Source: Chitinophaga filiformis
GTDB lineage: Bacteria > Bacteroidota > Bacteroidia > Chitinophagales > Chitinophagaceae
NCBI RefSeq assembly: GCF_021646545.1
Contig: NZ_JAKIRP010000011.1
Span: 186,001-250,000 of the forward strand
Length of the DNA: 64,000 bases
Direction of reading: 5' to 3'
Shown here: positions 8,100 to 16,729 of the stretch, piece after piece
Layout: the number at the start of each line of letters is the position of its first letter
How positions within the stretch are numbered: position 1 is the stretch's first letter
The notes under the pieces: model-generated
Seen by the model: only the letters and a program-made list of their open reading frames with translations
Databases searched by the model: none
Told to the model about the DNA's origin: nothing
Position numbers and translations under genes: made by a program

Positions 8100-9176
8100 T
8101 CAACGCTTCAACTTCGCCCTTTCATACTGCACCGGCCATACAAACGACTCATCTTTCAACTCATGCGCTGCATGCATTGGAAAATACGGATCTCTTAAAA
8201 ATTCTCTCGCCATCACCACCAGATCAGCTTTGCCTTCCGCAATAATAGACTCCGCTTCTGTTGCTGTAGTGATCAATCCAACAGCACCGGTCAATATGCC
8301 TGTCTCCTTCCGGACATGCTCCGCAAATGGTGTCTGATACAATGGACCGACAGTTATTTTCTGATGATGCACTAATCCGCCGGAAGATGTATCAATAAGA
8401 TCGACGCCTTTGTCCTTTAGTATACGTACCAGTTGCGTCGTACTTTCCAGGTCCCAGCCACCATCTGCCCAATCCGTTGCAGAAAGCCTTACAAACAAAG
8501 GATAATCTTCCGGCCACACTTCCCTGACAGCTGCAACAACTTCCAGCACCAACCGTATCCTGTTTTCAAAGCTACCGCCATATTCATCTGTCCGTTGATT
8601 GCTGAGCGGTGAAAGGAACTGGTGCAGCAGATAACCATGCGCTCCATGCAATTCGATCACTTTAAAACCAGCCTTCAACGCGCGTGCTGCTGCGGCTTTA
8701 AAATCTGCGATCACTTTCTGAATGCCAGCTGCGGTCAATGCAATCGGCTTTCCGTATTTCTCTGAAAAAGGAATAGCACTGGGTGCATAGATCTCCTCCC
8801 AGCCTCCGTCCGCAGGTGATATCAGTTTGATGCCTTTCCAGGGCACATCCGTACTCGCCTTTCTGCCGGCATGCGCCAGTTGTATACCCGGCACTGCACC
8901 CTGTGCTGTAAGGAAACTCGTGATCCTCTGCAGATACGTAATATGCGCATCATCCCAGATACCGAGATCTGAAGGAGATATTCTTCCCTCCGGACTCACT
9001 GCCGCCGCTTCTGTGATAATAAGCGCTGCACCACCTACCGCCCGGCTTCCTAAATGCACCAGATGCCAGTCATTGGCAAAACCATTTTCTGAACTGTATT
9101 CACACATGGGAGAAACCGTGATCCTGTTCCTGAAAGTAATATTCCTGATCTGTAAAGGAGAAAATAGTGCTGCCAT
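8100..9176 (-). CDS. namA: NADPH-dependent ene-reductase, Old Yellow Enzyme family (YqjM/NamA type)
   Basis: A 358-residue TIM-barrel FMN enzyme. The N terminus SPLQIRNITFRNRITVSPMCEYS contains C25, the flavin-tuning cysteine typical of the YqjM (thermophilic-like) subclass. HGAHGYLLHQFLSPLSNQRTDEYGG carries the His-x-x-His substrate pair and the classic NxRxDxYGG signature. GLITTATEAESIIAEGKADLV and REFLRDPYF complete the FMN phosphate site. Such enzymes reduce activated C=C bonds of enones, maleimides and nitro compounds using NADPH and help with electrophile stress. It is cytosolic. The length matches the family, and the ATG at 9176 fits the family N terminus. It seems to be a single-gene unit with its own hairpin. 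Confidence 0.92.
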   Translation of the reverse strand: MAALFSPLQIRNITFRNRITVSPMCEYSSENGFANDWHLVHLGSRAVGGAALIITEAAAVSPEGRISPSDLGIWDDAHITYLQRITSFLTAQGAVPGIQLAHAGRKASTDVPWKGIKLISPADGGWEEIYAPSAIPFSEKYGKPIALTAAGIQKVIADFKAAAARALKAGFKVIELHGAHGYLLHQFLSPLSNQRTDEYGGSFENRIRLVLEVVAAVREVWPEDYPLFVRLSATDWADGGWDLESTTQLVRILKDKGVDLIDTSSGGLVHHQKITVGPLYQTPFAEHVRKETGILTGAVGLITTATEAESIIAEGKADLVVMAREFLRDPYFPMHAAHELKDESFVWPVQYERAKLKR

Positions 9177-9463
9177 TGATCCTGTTGTTTTGTTTACGTT
9201 TTCTGATCAAAAGATAAGAAATAACTACTACAGGATCAACACCCGACCGCTACCTGCTTCCATTATCTCCATAGATTAAAATAATAAGAACGAGCATCGT
9301 TTGCTTATATGAAGACTCATGCGAAGTTTATCGTGTTATCGGGCTGTTATGAACAGATCTGACGTCAACGAAGGGGTTATATCAGCTGGGAGTCATACCT
9401 GACAATGTTACTGTTTGCAGTTTATACCGAGTCACAAACAATCAGATTAAACGGAGAATAACA
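9177..9463. other. Intergenic spacer between OYE gene and cold-shock gene terminator
   Basis: About 290 nt. No ORF with family features, no repeat and no convincing promoter box; it should contain the promoter of the OYE gene on the minus strand. Nothing else seen. Confidence 0.45.
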
Positions 9464-9499
9464 AAACAAAAACCCCCAGGCAGCGCCTGAGGGTTTGTT
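9464..9499 (-). terminator. Terminator of the cold-shock gene
   Basis: An 11-bp stem with one mismatch (9471-9481 with 9485-9495) and a 3-nt AGC loop, flanked on the plus side by CAAAAC-rich sequence that gives a U tract on the minus strand. It sits 24 nt past the stop. Confidence 0.8.
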
Positions 9500-9522
9500 G
9501 CTAAATGTATGAAAAAGCAAGC

Positions 9523-9726
9523 TTAGTCGATACGTCTAACGTTAACGGCATTCATACCTTTCCTACCTTCCTGCAGCTCAAACTCAACTCTGTCATCTGC
9601 CTGGATTTCGTGAATAAGACCGTTTACGTGTACAAAAGTCTCTTTGTTGGACTCATCATGTCTAATGAAGCCAAAGCCTTTTGTCTCGTTGAAGAACTTT
9701 ACAGTTCCCTGGAATTTTGTGTTCAT
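9523..9726 (-). CDS. Cold-shock domain protein (CspA family)
   Basis: A 67-residue single CSD protein when started at MNTKFQGTVKFF. RNP1 is KGFGFIRHD and RNP2 is ETFVHVNGL, and the C terminus is KGMNAVNVRRID. An ATG 42 nt upstream (9768) would add a stretch unlike any CSD N terminus and is rejected as start. CspA-type proteins bind single-stranded RNA or DNA and melt mRNA structure, often after temperature downshift. The upstream leader toward 9840 is AT-rich, as in many csp genes. The neighbour divergent on the other side is a fatty-acid desaturase, another cold-adaptation function, so shared regulation is plausible but unproven. Confidence 0.93.
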   Translation of the reverse strand: MNTKFQGTVKFFNETKGFGFIRHDESNKETFVHVNGLIHEIQADDRVEFELQEGRKGMNAVNVRRID

Positions 9727-10016
9727 TTGTACTATTTGAAAAATTTGTAAAGGTTGAAGGTAACTCATAAAACCTACTGTACCAAATAAAACTCATTCTC
9801 TCTCAATATTTTCTCATATTGTTCACAATTAGAAGATTAACATATTTATAACATTTTTATATGTCAATCCTTATATGTACTTTGTGCCTATGCAATACGG
9901 GGATGTGACTTTTTTTGAACTTGAAATCCGCTCTTTCTTCTTCTGTTCTATCGTCAATTGCCACACATTCAACACCTACAACTGATTCGCGAACTAATTA
10001 TTCTTTAAAATCTTTT
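9727..10016. other. Divergent control region, cold-shock gene / desaturase
   Basis: About 290 AT-rich nt separating two divergent genes whose families both act in membrane or RNA adaptation to cold. I see a TACTTTG box near 9879-9885, one base short of the TAnnTTTG consensus, on the plus strand. The in-frame extension from TTG at 9915 is Ser/Thr-rich and unlike a desaturase N terminus, so I count it as leader. Confidence 0.4.
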
Positions 10017-11105
10017 ATGGCCAAAGTTACATTCAACAACAAAAAAGCACTCTTCTTCCAATCGCTGAAAGCTTCTGTAGAAGAGTACTTTACGGAAAAC
10101 AACATTAAGAAGACAGGGAACAGACATCTTTACATTAAGACCATCGTGCTCATTCCTCTGGCAGTACTGATTTACCTGTCCCTGCTGATTTTTCCGATGC
10201 AGGCGCTACCAGGTATCGCCCTCTCGGCAATATTAGGTTTCATTCTCGCCTGTATAGGTTTTAATGTCATGCATGATGCCTGCCACGGCAGTTACTCAGA
10301 AAACTCAACAGTTAACGATATCCTCGGACTTACCCTGAACGCCCTTGGTGGAAATGCTTTCATCTGGAAACAGAAGCATAACATCATCCATCACACCTAT
10401 ACTAATGTAGACGGCATGGATGATGATATAGCAAAGAGCCCGTTAATGCGTCAGTGCAGTACACAGACCTGGACACCCGCTCATCGTGTACAGCACATCT
10501 ATGTTGTCGGCATTTACGCAATCTCCTCCTTTGCATGGGTATTTATTATGGATTTTGTTAAATACCTCAGCCGCAAAGTATACAGAACACCGCTGCAGCC
10601 TATGAAGATAAAAGATCATATTACCTTCTGGGCCAGTAAAGTACTATATCTCGTGTTCTACGTGGCTATTCCGGTTGTCCTGGTCGGCTGGCAGGCCTGG
10701 TTGATAGGATTTGCCTCCATGCATGTGGTAATGGGCTTCACGCTGGCCATCGTTTTCCAGCTGGCGCATGTAGTGGAAGAGACGAATTTCGAGGTAGTAG
10801 GTGACGAAGCAAAAGTGATCGAGAACGAATGGGCGATCCACCAGATCAATACCACCTCCAACTTCGCCCCCGGCAACAAGATCATTTCATGGTTTGTTGG
10901 CGGCCTGAACTACCAGGTGGAACACCACCTGTTCCCCCGTATCAGCCATGTACATTATCCTCAGATCAGTAAGATCGTGGCAGCCAAATGCGCCGAATTC
11001 GGTGTCCAATACAACTGCCTGCCTACTATGATGTCGGCTGTTCGCTCCCATTTCCGTTTTATGCGCGATCTGGGCAGGAAACCGGTTCAGCCCGCGATTG
11101 CTTGA
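10017..11105 (+). CDS. Membrane fatty-acid desaturase (acyl-CoA/acyl-lipid type)
   Basis: A 362-residue protein starting at MAKVTFNNKKALFFQSLK, the usual N terminus of Bacteroidota desaturases. The three di-iron histidine boxes are intact: HDACHGSY (HxxxH), HNIIHHTY (HxxHH) and QVEHHLFP (QxxHH). Four hydrophobic segments form the two membrane hairpins. A further QLAHVVEETNFE lies between boxes 2 and 3. The enzyme inserts a double bond in fatty acyl chains with O2 and an electron donor, raising membrane fluidity. No cytochrome b5 domain is fused, as in the linoleoyl-CoA-desaturase-like bacterial group. It is divergent from a cold-shock gene. Confidence 0.92.
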   Translation: MAKVTFNNKKALFFQSLKASVEEYFTENNIKKTGNRHLYIKTIVLIPLAVLIYLSLLIFPMQALPGIALSAILGFILACIGFNVMHDACHGSYSENSTVNDILGLTLNALGGNAFIWKQKHNIIHHTYTNVDGMDDDIAKSPLMRQCSTQTWTPAHRVQHIYVVGIYAISSFAWVFIMDFVKYLSRKVYRTPLQPMKIKDHITFWASKVLYLVFYVAIPVVLVGWQAWLIGFASMHVVMGFTLAIVFQLAHVVEETNFEVVGDEAKVIENEWAIHQINTTSNFAPGNKIISWFVGGLNYQVEHHLFPRISHVHYPQISKIVAAKCAEFGVQYNCLPTMMSAVRSHFRFMRDLGRKPVQPAIA

Positions 11106-11171
11106 CACAAGCAATTATCTGATTGACGTAATCAAGTATTGCCTAAACAGGTATTAACTTCGATATAATCA

Positions 11172-11271
11172 GGATTAAACAATGGTTCTCCTATGGCTAA
11201 CTTACGTTCATGCTACGTCTTTGAACGTAAGATGAACGCAAGATGACCATAGGAGAACCATTGTTTAATCC
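11172..11271. repeat. 100-bp nested palindrome with perfect 25-bp arms
   Basis: Outer arms 11172-11196 and 11247-11271 are perfectly complementary (GGATTAAACAATGGTTCTCC and onward). Inside, CTTACGTTCA (11201-11210) is complementary to TGAACGTAAG (11222-11231), and the segment GAACGTAAGAT is followed directly by GAACGCAAGAT (11223-11244). The element lies between convergent genes, just before another terminator hairpin. It could be a mobile miniature element, a very strong bidirectional terminator or an RNA structure; the sequence alone does not decide. Confidence 0.85.
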
Positions 11272-11317
11272 TTACCAAATCCTGTTTATAACCTAAGCGA
11301 TCCGAAACGTAAGCTTC

Positions 11318-11357
11318 CATAAAAAAGCCCGGCAGCCTTCACAGACTGCCGGGCTTT
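11318..11357 (-). terminator. Terminator of the GH20-like gene
   Basis: The 12-bp stem AAAGCCCGGCAG (11324-11335) with CTGCCGGGCTTT (11346-11357) has a 10-nt loop and is preceded by an A run that gives a U tract on the minus strand. It is 20 nt past the stop at 11378. Confidence 0.88.
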
Positions 11358-11377
11358 CATATTTAACGCATTCAGAT

Positions 11378-12541
11378 TTACATCGTTGCCTTGTTAATCT
11401 CTGTGAACAGCTGACGGAAACACTTCGTCTGCGTATGCACTGTATCTGCAGGTTTGCCGTCTTCACGGGGCCTCGGCTGCTTCCGGCCATAATACTCATC
11501 CATGAAGTCCTCAGCACCAGACCATACCGTCTGCATCATACCCTGATACCGCTCTTTCATGATCGGCGTAGCCGATGCCCGGTACTCCAGCATGTCTTTT
11601 ACCTGCTGTGTAGCAAATTCCGGCTTTCTCCATGGACAGGTGATCACCTTTAAACCCTTCATGGCAAAATACACCGGCGTCTTATCAGGGCGGTCATAGT
11701 GCCAGTCGCAGATCGTTACATCCTTGGGGATCAGGTCAATAGCGCGGTAGGTATTGTTCAGACTACCTTCCCACATACCAATACCCGTAGTTTTACCGTC
11801 TATGAGACGATCGCCCCATATCCATAAGCCCCTGCCCTTTTGTGCCAGGTGATTACGTAACAATGTAACTTCCCCTGCGAATAATTCCGCCTTGTCGCGG
11901 CCGCCGCAACGGGGACATTTCTCCTCGCCTATGTAAAATACCTCGTCCATCCCGGCATGGAAGGCGGTACTCTCAAATGCATCACACAGCTCGTCTACCA
12001 GCTTGAATACCACGCCATGCACTTCCGGGTGCAGCGGACAATAACTCTTACAATACAGCCCGTCATCATTCGGCCATACATATTTCTCCGGCATCTTCAC
12101 CCAGGGCGTTTCGTCAAACTGCGGGAATTTTGCCAGCAGGTTGTGCGTCTGACCAGCCCAGGACTGATGGCCCAGGAGGTTCAGCTGCGGAATCAGATTG
12201 ATCTTGTTCTGACGGCATACCTGCACCAGCTTCCTGACATCAGCTTTCGACAATGCGCCAGGATCCCTCAGTTCGGGATAACTCTCATACTCATAGTTGT
12301 AGTCTACCCGGAGGATCAGGGTGTTCACCTTACGGGTTACCAGTTCTTCCCTGATAAATTTGATGAAGTCATCGAGTGCGGGTTTCCGGGGAGCTCCGAT
12401 ACAAAAACCCCTTACGGGCATAATACTGTCAGGTACAGGCGCCTGAATGGCTGTTACGCTGCTGGAAGACCTGAATGCAGTCAGCACAGCCGCCAGCACA
12501 CAAAGCAGAAGCACATTTCTCATAAATGTGGCAGTAAGCAT
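11378..12541 (-). CDS. Secreted GH20-like glycoside hydrolase (hexosaminidase fold)
   Basis: About 387 residues. Starts at ATG 12541 or at ATG 12523; either gives a signal peptide (MRNVLLLCVLAAVLTAF). The longer frame to 12631 adds non-signal sequence and is rejected. The barrel opens with RGFCIGAPRKPALDDFIKFI. The family motif appears as FHAGMDEVF, the H-x-G-x-D-E of GH20 beta-N-acetylhexosaminidases, where D-E are the polarising and acid residues of substrate-assisted catalysis. ICDWHYD and WIWGDR are typical barrel edges. It lacks the usual N-terminal GH20b domain, so it belongs to the short catalytic-only group. Two cysteine pairs (CPRCGG) suggest a metal or disulfide site. The likely role is release of N-acetylhexosamine from chitin or glycans in the periplasm. 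Confidence 0.75.
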   Translation of the reverse strand: MLTATFMRNVLLLCVLAAVLTAFRSSSSVTAIQAPVPDSIMPVRGFCIGAPRKPALDDFIKFIREELVTRKVNTLILRVDYNYEYESYPELRDPGALSKADVRKLVQVCRQNKINLIPQLNLLGHQSWAGQTHNLLAKFPQFDETPWVKMPEKYVWPNDDGLYCKSYCPLHPEVHGVVFKLVDELCDAFESTAFHAGMDEVFYIGEEKCPRCGGRDKAELFAGEVTLLRNHLAQKGRGLWIWGDRLIDGKTTGIGMWEGSLNNTYRAIDLIPKDVTICDWHYDRPDKTPVYFAMKGLKVITCPWRKPEFATQQVKDMLEYRASATPIMKERYQGMMQTVWSGAEDFMDEYYGRKQPRPREDGKPADTVHTQTKCFRQLFTEINKATM

Positions 12542-12576
12542 GGAATTGAATTTAGAACGTGAACATGAATAATGGA

Positions 12577-12606
12577 AAGGGCCGTCCGCTTTAGCGAACA
12601 GCCCTT
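12577..12606 (-). terminator. Hairpin downstream of the B12 operon
   Basis: A 13-bp stem containing two G-U pairs (12577-12589 with 12594-12606) and a 4-nt loop, 27 nt past the last gene of the B12 operon. The U tract is poor, so partial readthrough into the GH20-like gene is possible. Confidence 0.5.
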
Positions 12607-12632
12607 GTAAAATAACAAAAATTAGTAGCAAA

Positions 12633-13550
12633 TTATTTCATATTCAGATCGGCGGCGCCCCTTATCTCAGTAGAGACCTCCCCTACCGACGCATCGCCCT
12701 TGTCCTGCTGACCCGTATAAACTTTCACAAAGTCGATGGCTGACAGGCTAACCGCCTCTCCAGTACTATTCACTGCCCAGGATATATCAAAGGAATTATA
12801 CAGGTTCGTAGCATAAGGATCTTTCACTGCATCTGTACTCCAGTTATCCGCATAGCCCCAGGCAAAGCCGGTATTCATGTAAGTATTTGTGCCCGGTAAC
12901 ACACCGGAGGTGCTCTTTAGCAATGTGCCTTCAAAGGAAATGGAATCCTGGTTAGCGGCAAATAAGGGATAATATGAATGATCATGGAAAGCATTGATCA
13001 GCACCGCACCCGAACGGCCCTGGTTATCCTTCCAGGGAACGTCCTTCACGCCACCCGGATTATAATAAGTCACCTTATAGCCCTTAATCGTTGTGCCTGC
13101 ACGATATTCGCTGCCTGCCAGCTCATACCATGCATCGTCCGGCCGGCCGTTCCTGTTTTCATCCTTGCTGACCATCACAATACCGGGTTCCGACAACTCC
13201 ACCGGTGGCTTCACCGGATTTCCATATATGGCCAGATCAGCGCCATTTTTATTCAGGATGGAATGATCGAACCCGAATACCACATACCCGCCAAATGCGC
13301 CCAGGTGCAGCACTTCGCCTGTTCCCCCTATGATCTTTTGCGCGCCCGCCGGCGTGCCGATGCTCTCATTGACAAACTGCCCCGGTGCAGGCTGATAATC
13401 AAACACTACACTGATATATTGACTACTGCTGTCGGTAATGGGCCTGATACCCGGATCCCCTGATTCGTCTGTTCCATCTTTGGAACAGGAAACAAGTACT
13501 GCGGCCAGCAGCCCTGTTAAAATGATTATTCTGTTAATACGCATAAGCAA
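12633..13550 (-). CDS. Lipoprotein of the B12 uptake locus
   Basis: A 305-residue exported lipoprotein with lipobox LLAAVLVSC. The mature part contains YISVVFDYQPAPGQFVN, GAFGGYVVFGFDHSI, SKDENRNGRPDDAWYELAGS (a calcium-loop-like DENRNGRPDD) and SAIDFVKVYTG. Proteins of this type are found beside BtuB/BtuG in Bacteroidota cobalamin loci and sit on the outer face of the outer membrane. I infer a role in capturing corrinoids or stabilising the receptor complex; the molecular activity is unknown to me. It is the last gene of the riboswitch-led operon, 14 nt after the preceding stop. A relation to the BtuH surface proteins of Bacteroides is possible but not shown. Confidence 0.7.
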   Translation of the reverse strand: MLMRINRIIILTGLLAAVLVSCSKDGTDESGDPGIRPITDSSSQYISVVFDYQPAPGQFVNESIGTPAGAQKIIGGTGEVLHLGAFGGYVVFGFDHSILNKNGADLAIYGNPVKPPVELSEPGIVMVSKDENRNGRPDDAWYELAGSEYRAGTTIKGYKVTYYNPGGVKDVPWKDNQGRSGAVLINAFHDHSYYPLFAANQDSISFEGTLLKSTSGVLPGTNTYMNTGFAWGYADNWSTDAVKDPYATNLYNSFDISWAVNSTGEAVSLSAIDFVKVYTGQQDKGDASVGEVSTEIRGAADLNMK

Positions 13551-13564
13551 TCTGGTTTACTGGG

Positions 13565-14692
13565 TTAATGCCGTACAAAAGCAAAATGCCCCGGAATATC
13601 GCCCGTGGTCACGCTCCATTTCTTTTTGCCCGCCGCACTGAAACAATACAATGTACCTGGCAGCAGGTTATCCTTTGCATCTGTTACATAGATCTCTTTC
13701 GTAACAGGATCCACAGCAATGCCGGATGGTGTAGTGATCTGTGCATCTGTTCCGTCTGTAATAAACTTGTTGGTCAGCAGGCGCTCGTTCTTAATATCAA
13801 CAATGCCATAGCTGACAGTATTTTTGTTCGTCACATAACTCCATTCCACGCCATAAACATAGGCACTATCGCCCGATATCCAGAGATCACTGACCGCCAG
13901 CGGCAACGAGTCTTTTACAATATCCTTTTGCGCATCTAGCACATACAGCTTTGAATGCTGGTCATAATAATCGCCCCGGGAGGTAACATAAATGTCGCCG
14001 TATGCATCGACTTTGATGCGGTGCAGGTTAACCGCTACATCTATCCGTTTTGTTTCTTTGAACGTATTCATATCTAGCACTGACACGGTGCGTTCAAAGT
14101 TCCCCGGACTATATCCGCCTGAATTAGCGACATACATCTTATCGCCCGATATGGCCATTTCCTCCGGTTGCCGCCCCACACCCGCTGTGCGGGTCACCTG
14201 TAAAGTAGCCGTATCCACTTCCGCCACATATCCGTTCACACCTGAAGTCCCTCCCGCTGTAGTCGCATACGAACTGACATAAGCCTTCCCTTTGTAAAAA
14301 GTAATATACCGGCAGGACGGTACATTGATCTGCCCTATGCGCTTTGCTGTATGCACATCCATCACTTCCACCTTGTCAGACATCGCTATCACCGCATACA
14401 ACTTACCTCCGTAGATCTGCAGGTCATTCCCCACATCTCCCAGTTCCTTTGTGGCGCCTGGGTTGATGGTACCATAAATATTGCTGCTGTAAATACCCGT
14501 ACTGCTGTTATAATAATCAAGCGTAGCCAGGTTCATCCCCATGTTGCCTTCATTCAGCAGATAAAAACCATTCCGCAGACTGTCTGCACCCACATGTGTA
14601 TCATCACCGGGTACAACAGCCGCACCCTTACGACAAGCGGCCAGTCCCAGAAACAAGCCACACACCACCAGCAATGATATATAAAAACGCAT
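13565..14692 (-). CDS. btuG: BtuG-like beta-propeller surface lipoprotein
   Basis: A 375-residue lipoprotein (signal plus lipobox FLGLAAC) built of YncE-like propeller blades: NDLQIYGGKLYAVIAMSDKVEVMD, GVGRQPEEMAISGDKMYVAN, SPGNFERTVSVLDMNTF and TPSGIAVDPVTKEIYVTDA. BtuG proteins of Bacteroides are seven-bladed propellers that bind cobalamin with very high affinity and cap BtuB. Here the gene starts 3 nt after the stop of btuB, behind a cobalamin riboswitch, which is the basis for the name. The blade sequence alone would only say YncE-like. It likely sits on the outer face of the outer membrane. Confidence 0.8.
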   Translation of the reverse strand: MRFYISLLVVCGLFLGLAACRKGAAVVPGDDTHVGADSLRNGFYLLNEGNMGMNLATLDYYNSSTGIYSSNIYGTINPGATKELGDVGNDLQIYGGKLYAVIAMSDKVEVMDVHTAKRIGQINVPSCRYITFYKGKAYVSSYATTAGGTSGVNGYVAEVDTATLQVTRTAGVGRQPEEMAISGDKMYVANSGGYSPGNFERTVSVLDMNTFKETKRIDVAVNLHRIKVDAYGDIYVTSRGDYYDQHSKLYVLDAQKDIVKDSLPLAVSDLWISGDSAYVYGVEWSYVTNKNTVSYGIVDIKNERLLTNKFITDGTDAQITTPSGIAVDPVTKEIYVTDAKDNLLPGTLYCFSAAGKKKWSVTTGDIPGHFAFVRH

Positions 14693-14695
14693 AGG

Positions 14696-16714
14696 CTAAA
14701 AATTTATACTCGCACTAAGACGGTAATAACGCCCCGGCATCGGGTAGTTAATTACAACGTCGTAGTATTGATTAAATATATTGTTTAATTCCCCTGTCAG
14801 CTTCACCAGCTTGCGACCAAATAACAAACTTGTAGTGACCGACACATCGCTCGTATACCAGGGCTCCATGTAATATAGCGGAATATTGGTATTCAGGAAA
14901 TATCTTTCTCCGACATAGATAAAACTATAGTTTACATCCCACTTATTCCAGGAGGCATGCGCAATGAACGATCCGCTATGTAAAGGAATGTAGGCTATCT
15001 GGTCCTTGTAATTCACCTCCGCCGGATTGCTCATGTCCATTGCCTGCTGATACGTATACTTCACAGAAAAATCGGTCTTCACAGGCTGCAGCAACACGGG
15101 CGATAACTGTACGCTGGCGTCAATTCCATAAATATCGACGGAACCAATATTCTGCATCATCCACTGAAAATTACGACCCGGAGAAGCCACGATCTTATCC
15201 TTTACATGGGTATAGTAAGCATCTGCCTGCAGGGAGAAGAATTGCAGGAAACCCGACGAATTTCTCGTATACCCCGTCCCGATATTATACTGTTTGGCAT
15301 ACTCCGGCCGTAAGGCAGGATTTCCCACAGTACTATAATACATGTCGTTAAAGGTTGGCATGCGAAAACTACTCTTGTAGAATGCCCTGAACTTCAGATC
15401 CTCTCCCCGGAAAGGCTGCCAGGAGACTAATACGGTAGGGGTAAACTTATGAAAATCCCGGCCTGCTGTATATGCTTTGGTCGTTTCATTCACGACAGTA
15501 GCCAGCAGATTACCCTGCAGTTCCACTGGTCCCAGGTGCAACTGTGTAGCTGCTGCTGCGAGTGTGCTGTAACGGGTGGGAATAGCAAAATGATCGAGGT
15601 TAACAGCGGTCATTTCGTTTACCTGGAAGTCGGCCGATAAAGCCACATCCCAGAAAGAAGTAAGCTTATACTGGTTGGCAGAAGAGATGTAATATTCTTT
15701 CTGCTGATACCGGTTCATCAAAGGGCCATTCACCGTAACAATAGCCGTATCCAGGTAACGCACATAATCATACATGAACTTCGCATTCAGCAGCATGGTA
15801 TACCGCTTCCCGAATTGTTTTTTGTAGGATGATTGTATGAACAGGTTCCGGTCCCACTGATGTTGTCCGTTGAGAAATTTGTTACTGACAATCGCGCCTG
15901 GCAATCCGCGTGTAGAATTGTAATAATACACCTTTGCCTGCCAGCTGCTGCTGTCTTTCAGCTGACCATACAATCCCGCCTCTACGCGCGCAGCGTCTAT
16001 CGCGGCATTCTCCCTGACAGCAGTAGTATCGTAGGTGCCGTTGGTATACCTGAACTTATACCTGCCATTACCATGCAGCCATTCACTGCTTACTACAGCC
16101 GATAAACGATCAGACAGTCGTTGTTCCAGTCTTAGCGATGGATTCACCAGGCCGAAAGACCCTGTTTTAAAGGCCACCTTTCCATGTGTCTTTTCTCCCT
16201 CCTGAAACACCGGCTTGCGGGATTGCAGGTAAATAGCCGAAGCGGCTGCAAACCCTTTCGCCGGTTGTAACAGGACGCCCTTCTGGGCATTGTAGAGATC
16301 TATCTGTTCTATATTATCCAAAGAAAATCTTCCGAGGTCCACTGTGCCGTTCTGGGCATTGCCCAGCTGCACACCATCATAGAACACACCTGTATGGTTG
16401 GTACCCATACTGCGCACATTCAGTGTTTTCAATCCTCCCAGTCCGCCGTAATCCTTCAGCTGTACCCCCGAAAAAAACCGTACGGCATCTGCTACAGAAA
16501 GACTGTTCATCTTTTCCAGTGCAATACCGCTCAGCGTCTGTACCGGCGATACGGGGTTACTTCTGTCAGAGAAGATGGTCACACCTTGCAACAGCCTGGT
16601 GGCCGATGTGTCTTTGCCAGGCAACGCCACTTTATCCTGTGCATGCAGTCTGTAATGAGCTGCCATGCACAGGATAAAAAGAAATACGGATCGTATGGAG
16701 TGGCGATTGTTCAA
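14696..16714 (-). CDS. btuB: TonB-dependent vitamin B12 receptor
   Basis: A 672-residue outer-membrane receptor. The signal peptide ends ...YRLHAQ. The plug domain has SDRSNPVSPVQTLSGIALEKM, RFFSGVQLKDYGGLGG, and GVFYDGVQLGNAQNGTVDLG. The beta barrel follows and ends in a terminal aromatic strand (YYRLSASINF). It lacks the N-terminal carboxypeptidase-regulatory domain of SusC proteins and matches the length of BtuB-class receptors. Placement between two propeller lipoproteins under a cobalamin riboswitch identifies the substrate as a corrinoid. Energy comes from TonB-ExbBD encoded elsewhere. No BtuFCD inner-membrane transporter is in the window. Confidence 0.9.
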   Translation of the reverse strand: MNNRHSIRSVFLFILCMAAHYRLHAQDKVALPGKDTSATRLLQGVTIFSDRSNPVSPVQTLSGIALEKMNSLSVADAVRFFSGVQLKDYGGLGGLKTLNVRSMGTNHTGVFYDGVQLGNAQNGTVDLGRFSLDNIEQIDLYNAQKGVLLQPAKGFAAASAIYLQSRKPVFQEGEKTHGKVAFKTGSFGLVNPSLRLEQRLSDRLSAVVSSEWLHGNGRYKFRYTNGTYDTTAVRENAAIDAARVEAGLYGQLKDSSSWQAKVYYYNSTRGLPGAIVSNKFLNGQHQWDRNLFIQSSYKKQFGKRYTMLLNAKFMYDYVRYLDTAIVTVNGPLMNRYQQKEYYISSANQYKLTSFWDVALSADFQVNEMTAVNLDHFAIPTRYSTLAAAATQLHLGPVELQGNLLATVVNETTKAYTAGRDFHKFTPTVLVSWQPFRGEDLKFRAFYKSSFRMPTFNDMYYSTVGNPALRPEYAKQYNIGTGYTRNSSGFLQFFSLQADAYYTHVKDKIVASPGRNFQWMMQNIGSVDIYGIDASVQLSPVLLQPVKTDFSVKYTYQQAMDMSNPAEVNYKDQIAYIPLHSGSFIAHASWNKWDVNYSFIYVGERYFLNTNIPLYYMEPWYTSDVSVTTSLLFGRKLVKLTGELNNIFNQYYDVVINYPMPGRYYRLSASINF

Positions 16715-16729
16715 GTATGTCTCAATGAA

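Noticed and set aside
9915..10016. N-terminal extension of the desaturase from TTG 9915
   Set aside because: The extra 34 residues are Ser/Thr-rich without similarity to desaturases, while the ATG at 10017 gives the usual family start.
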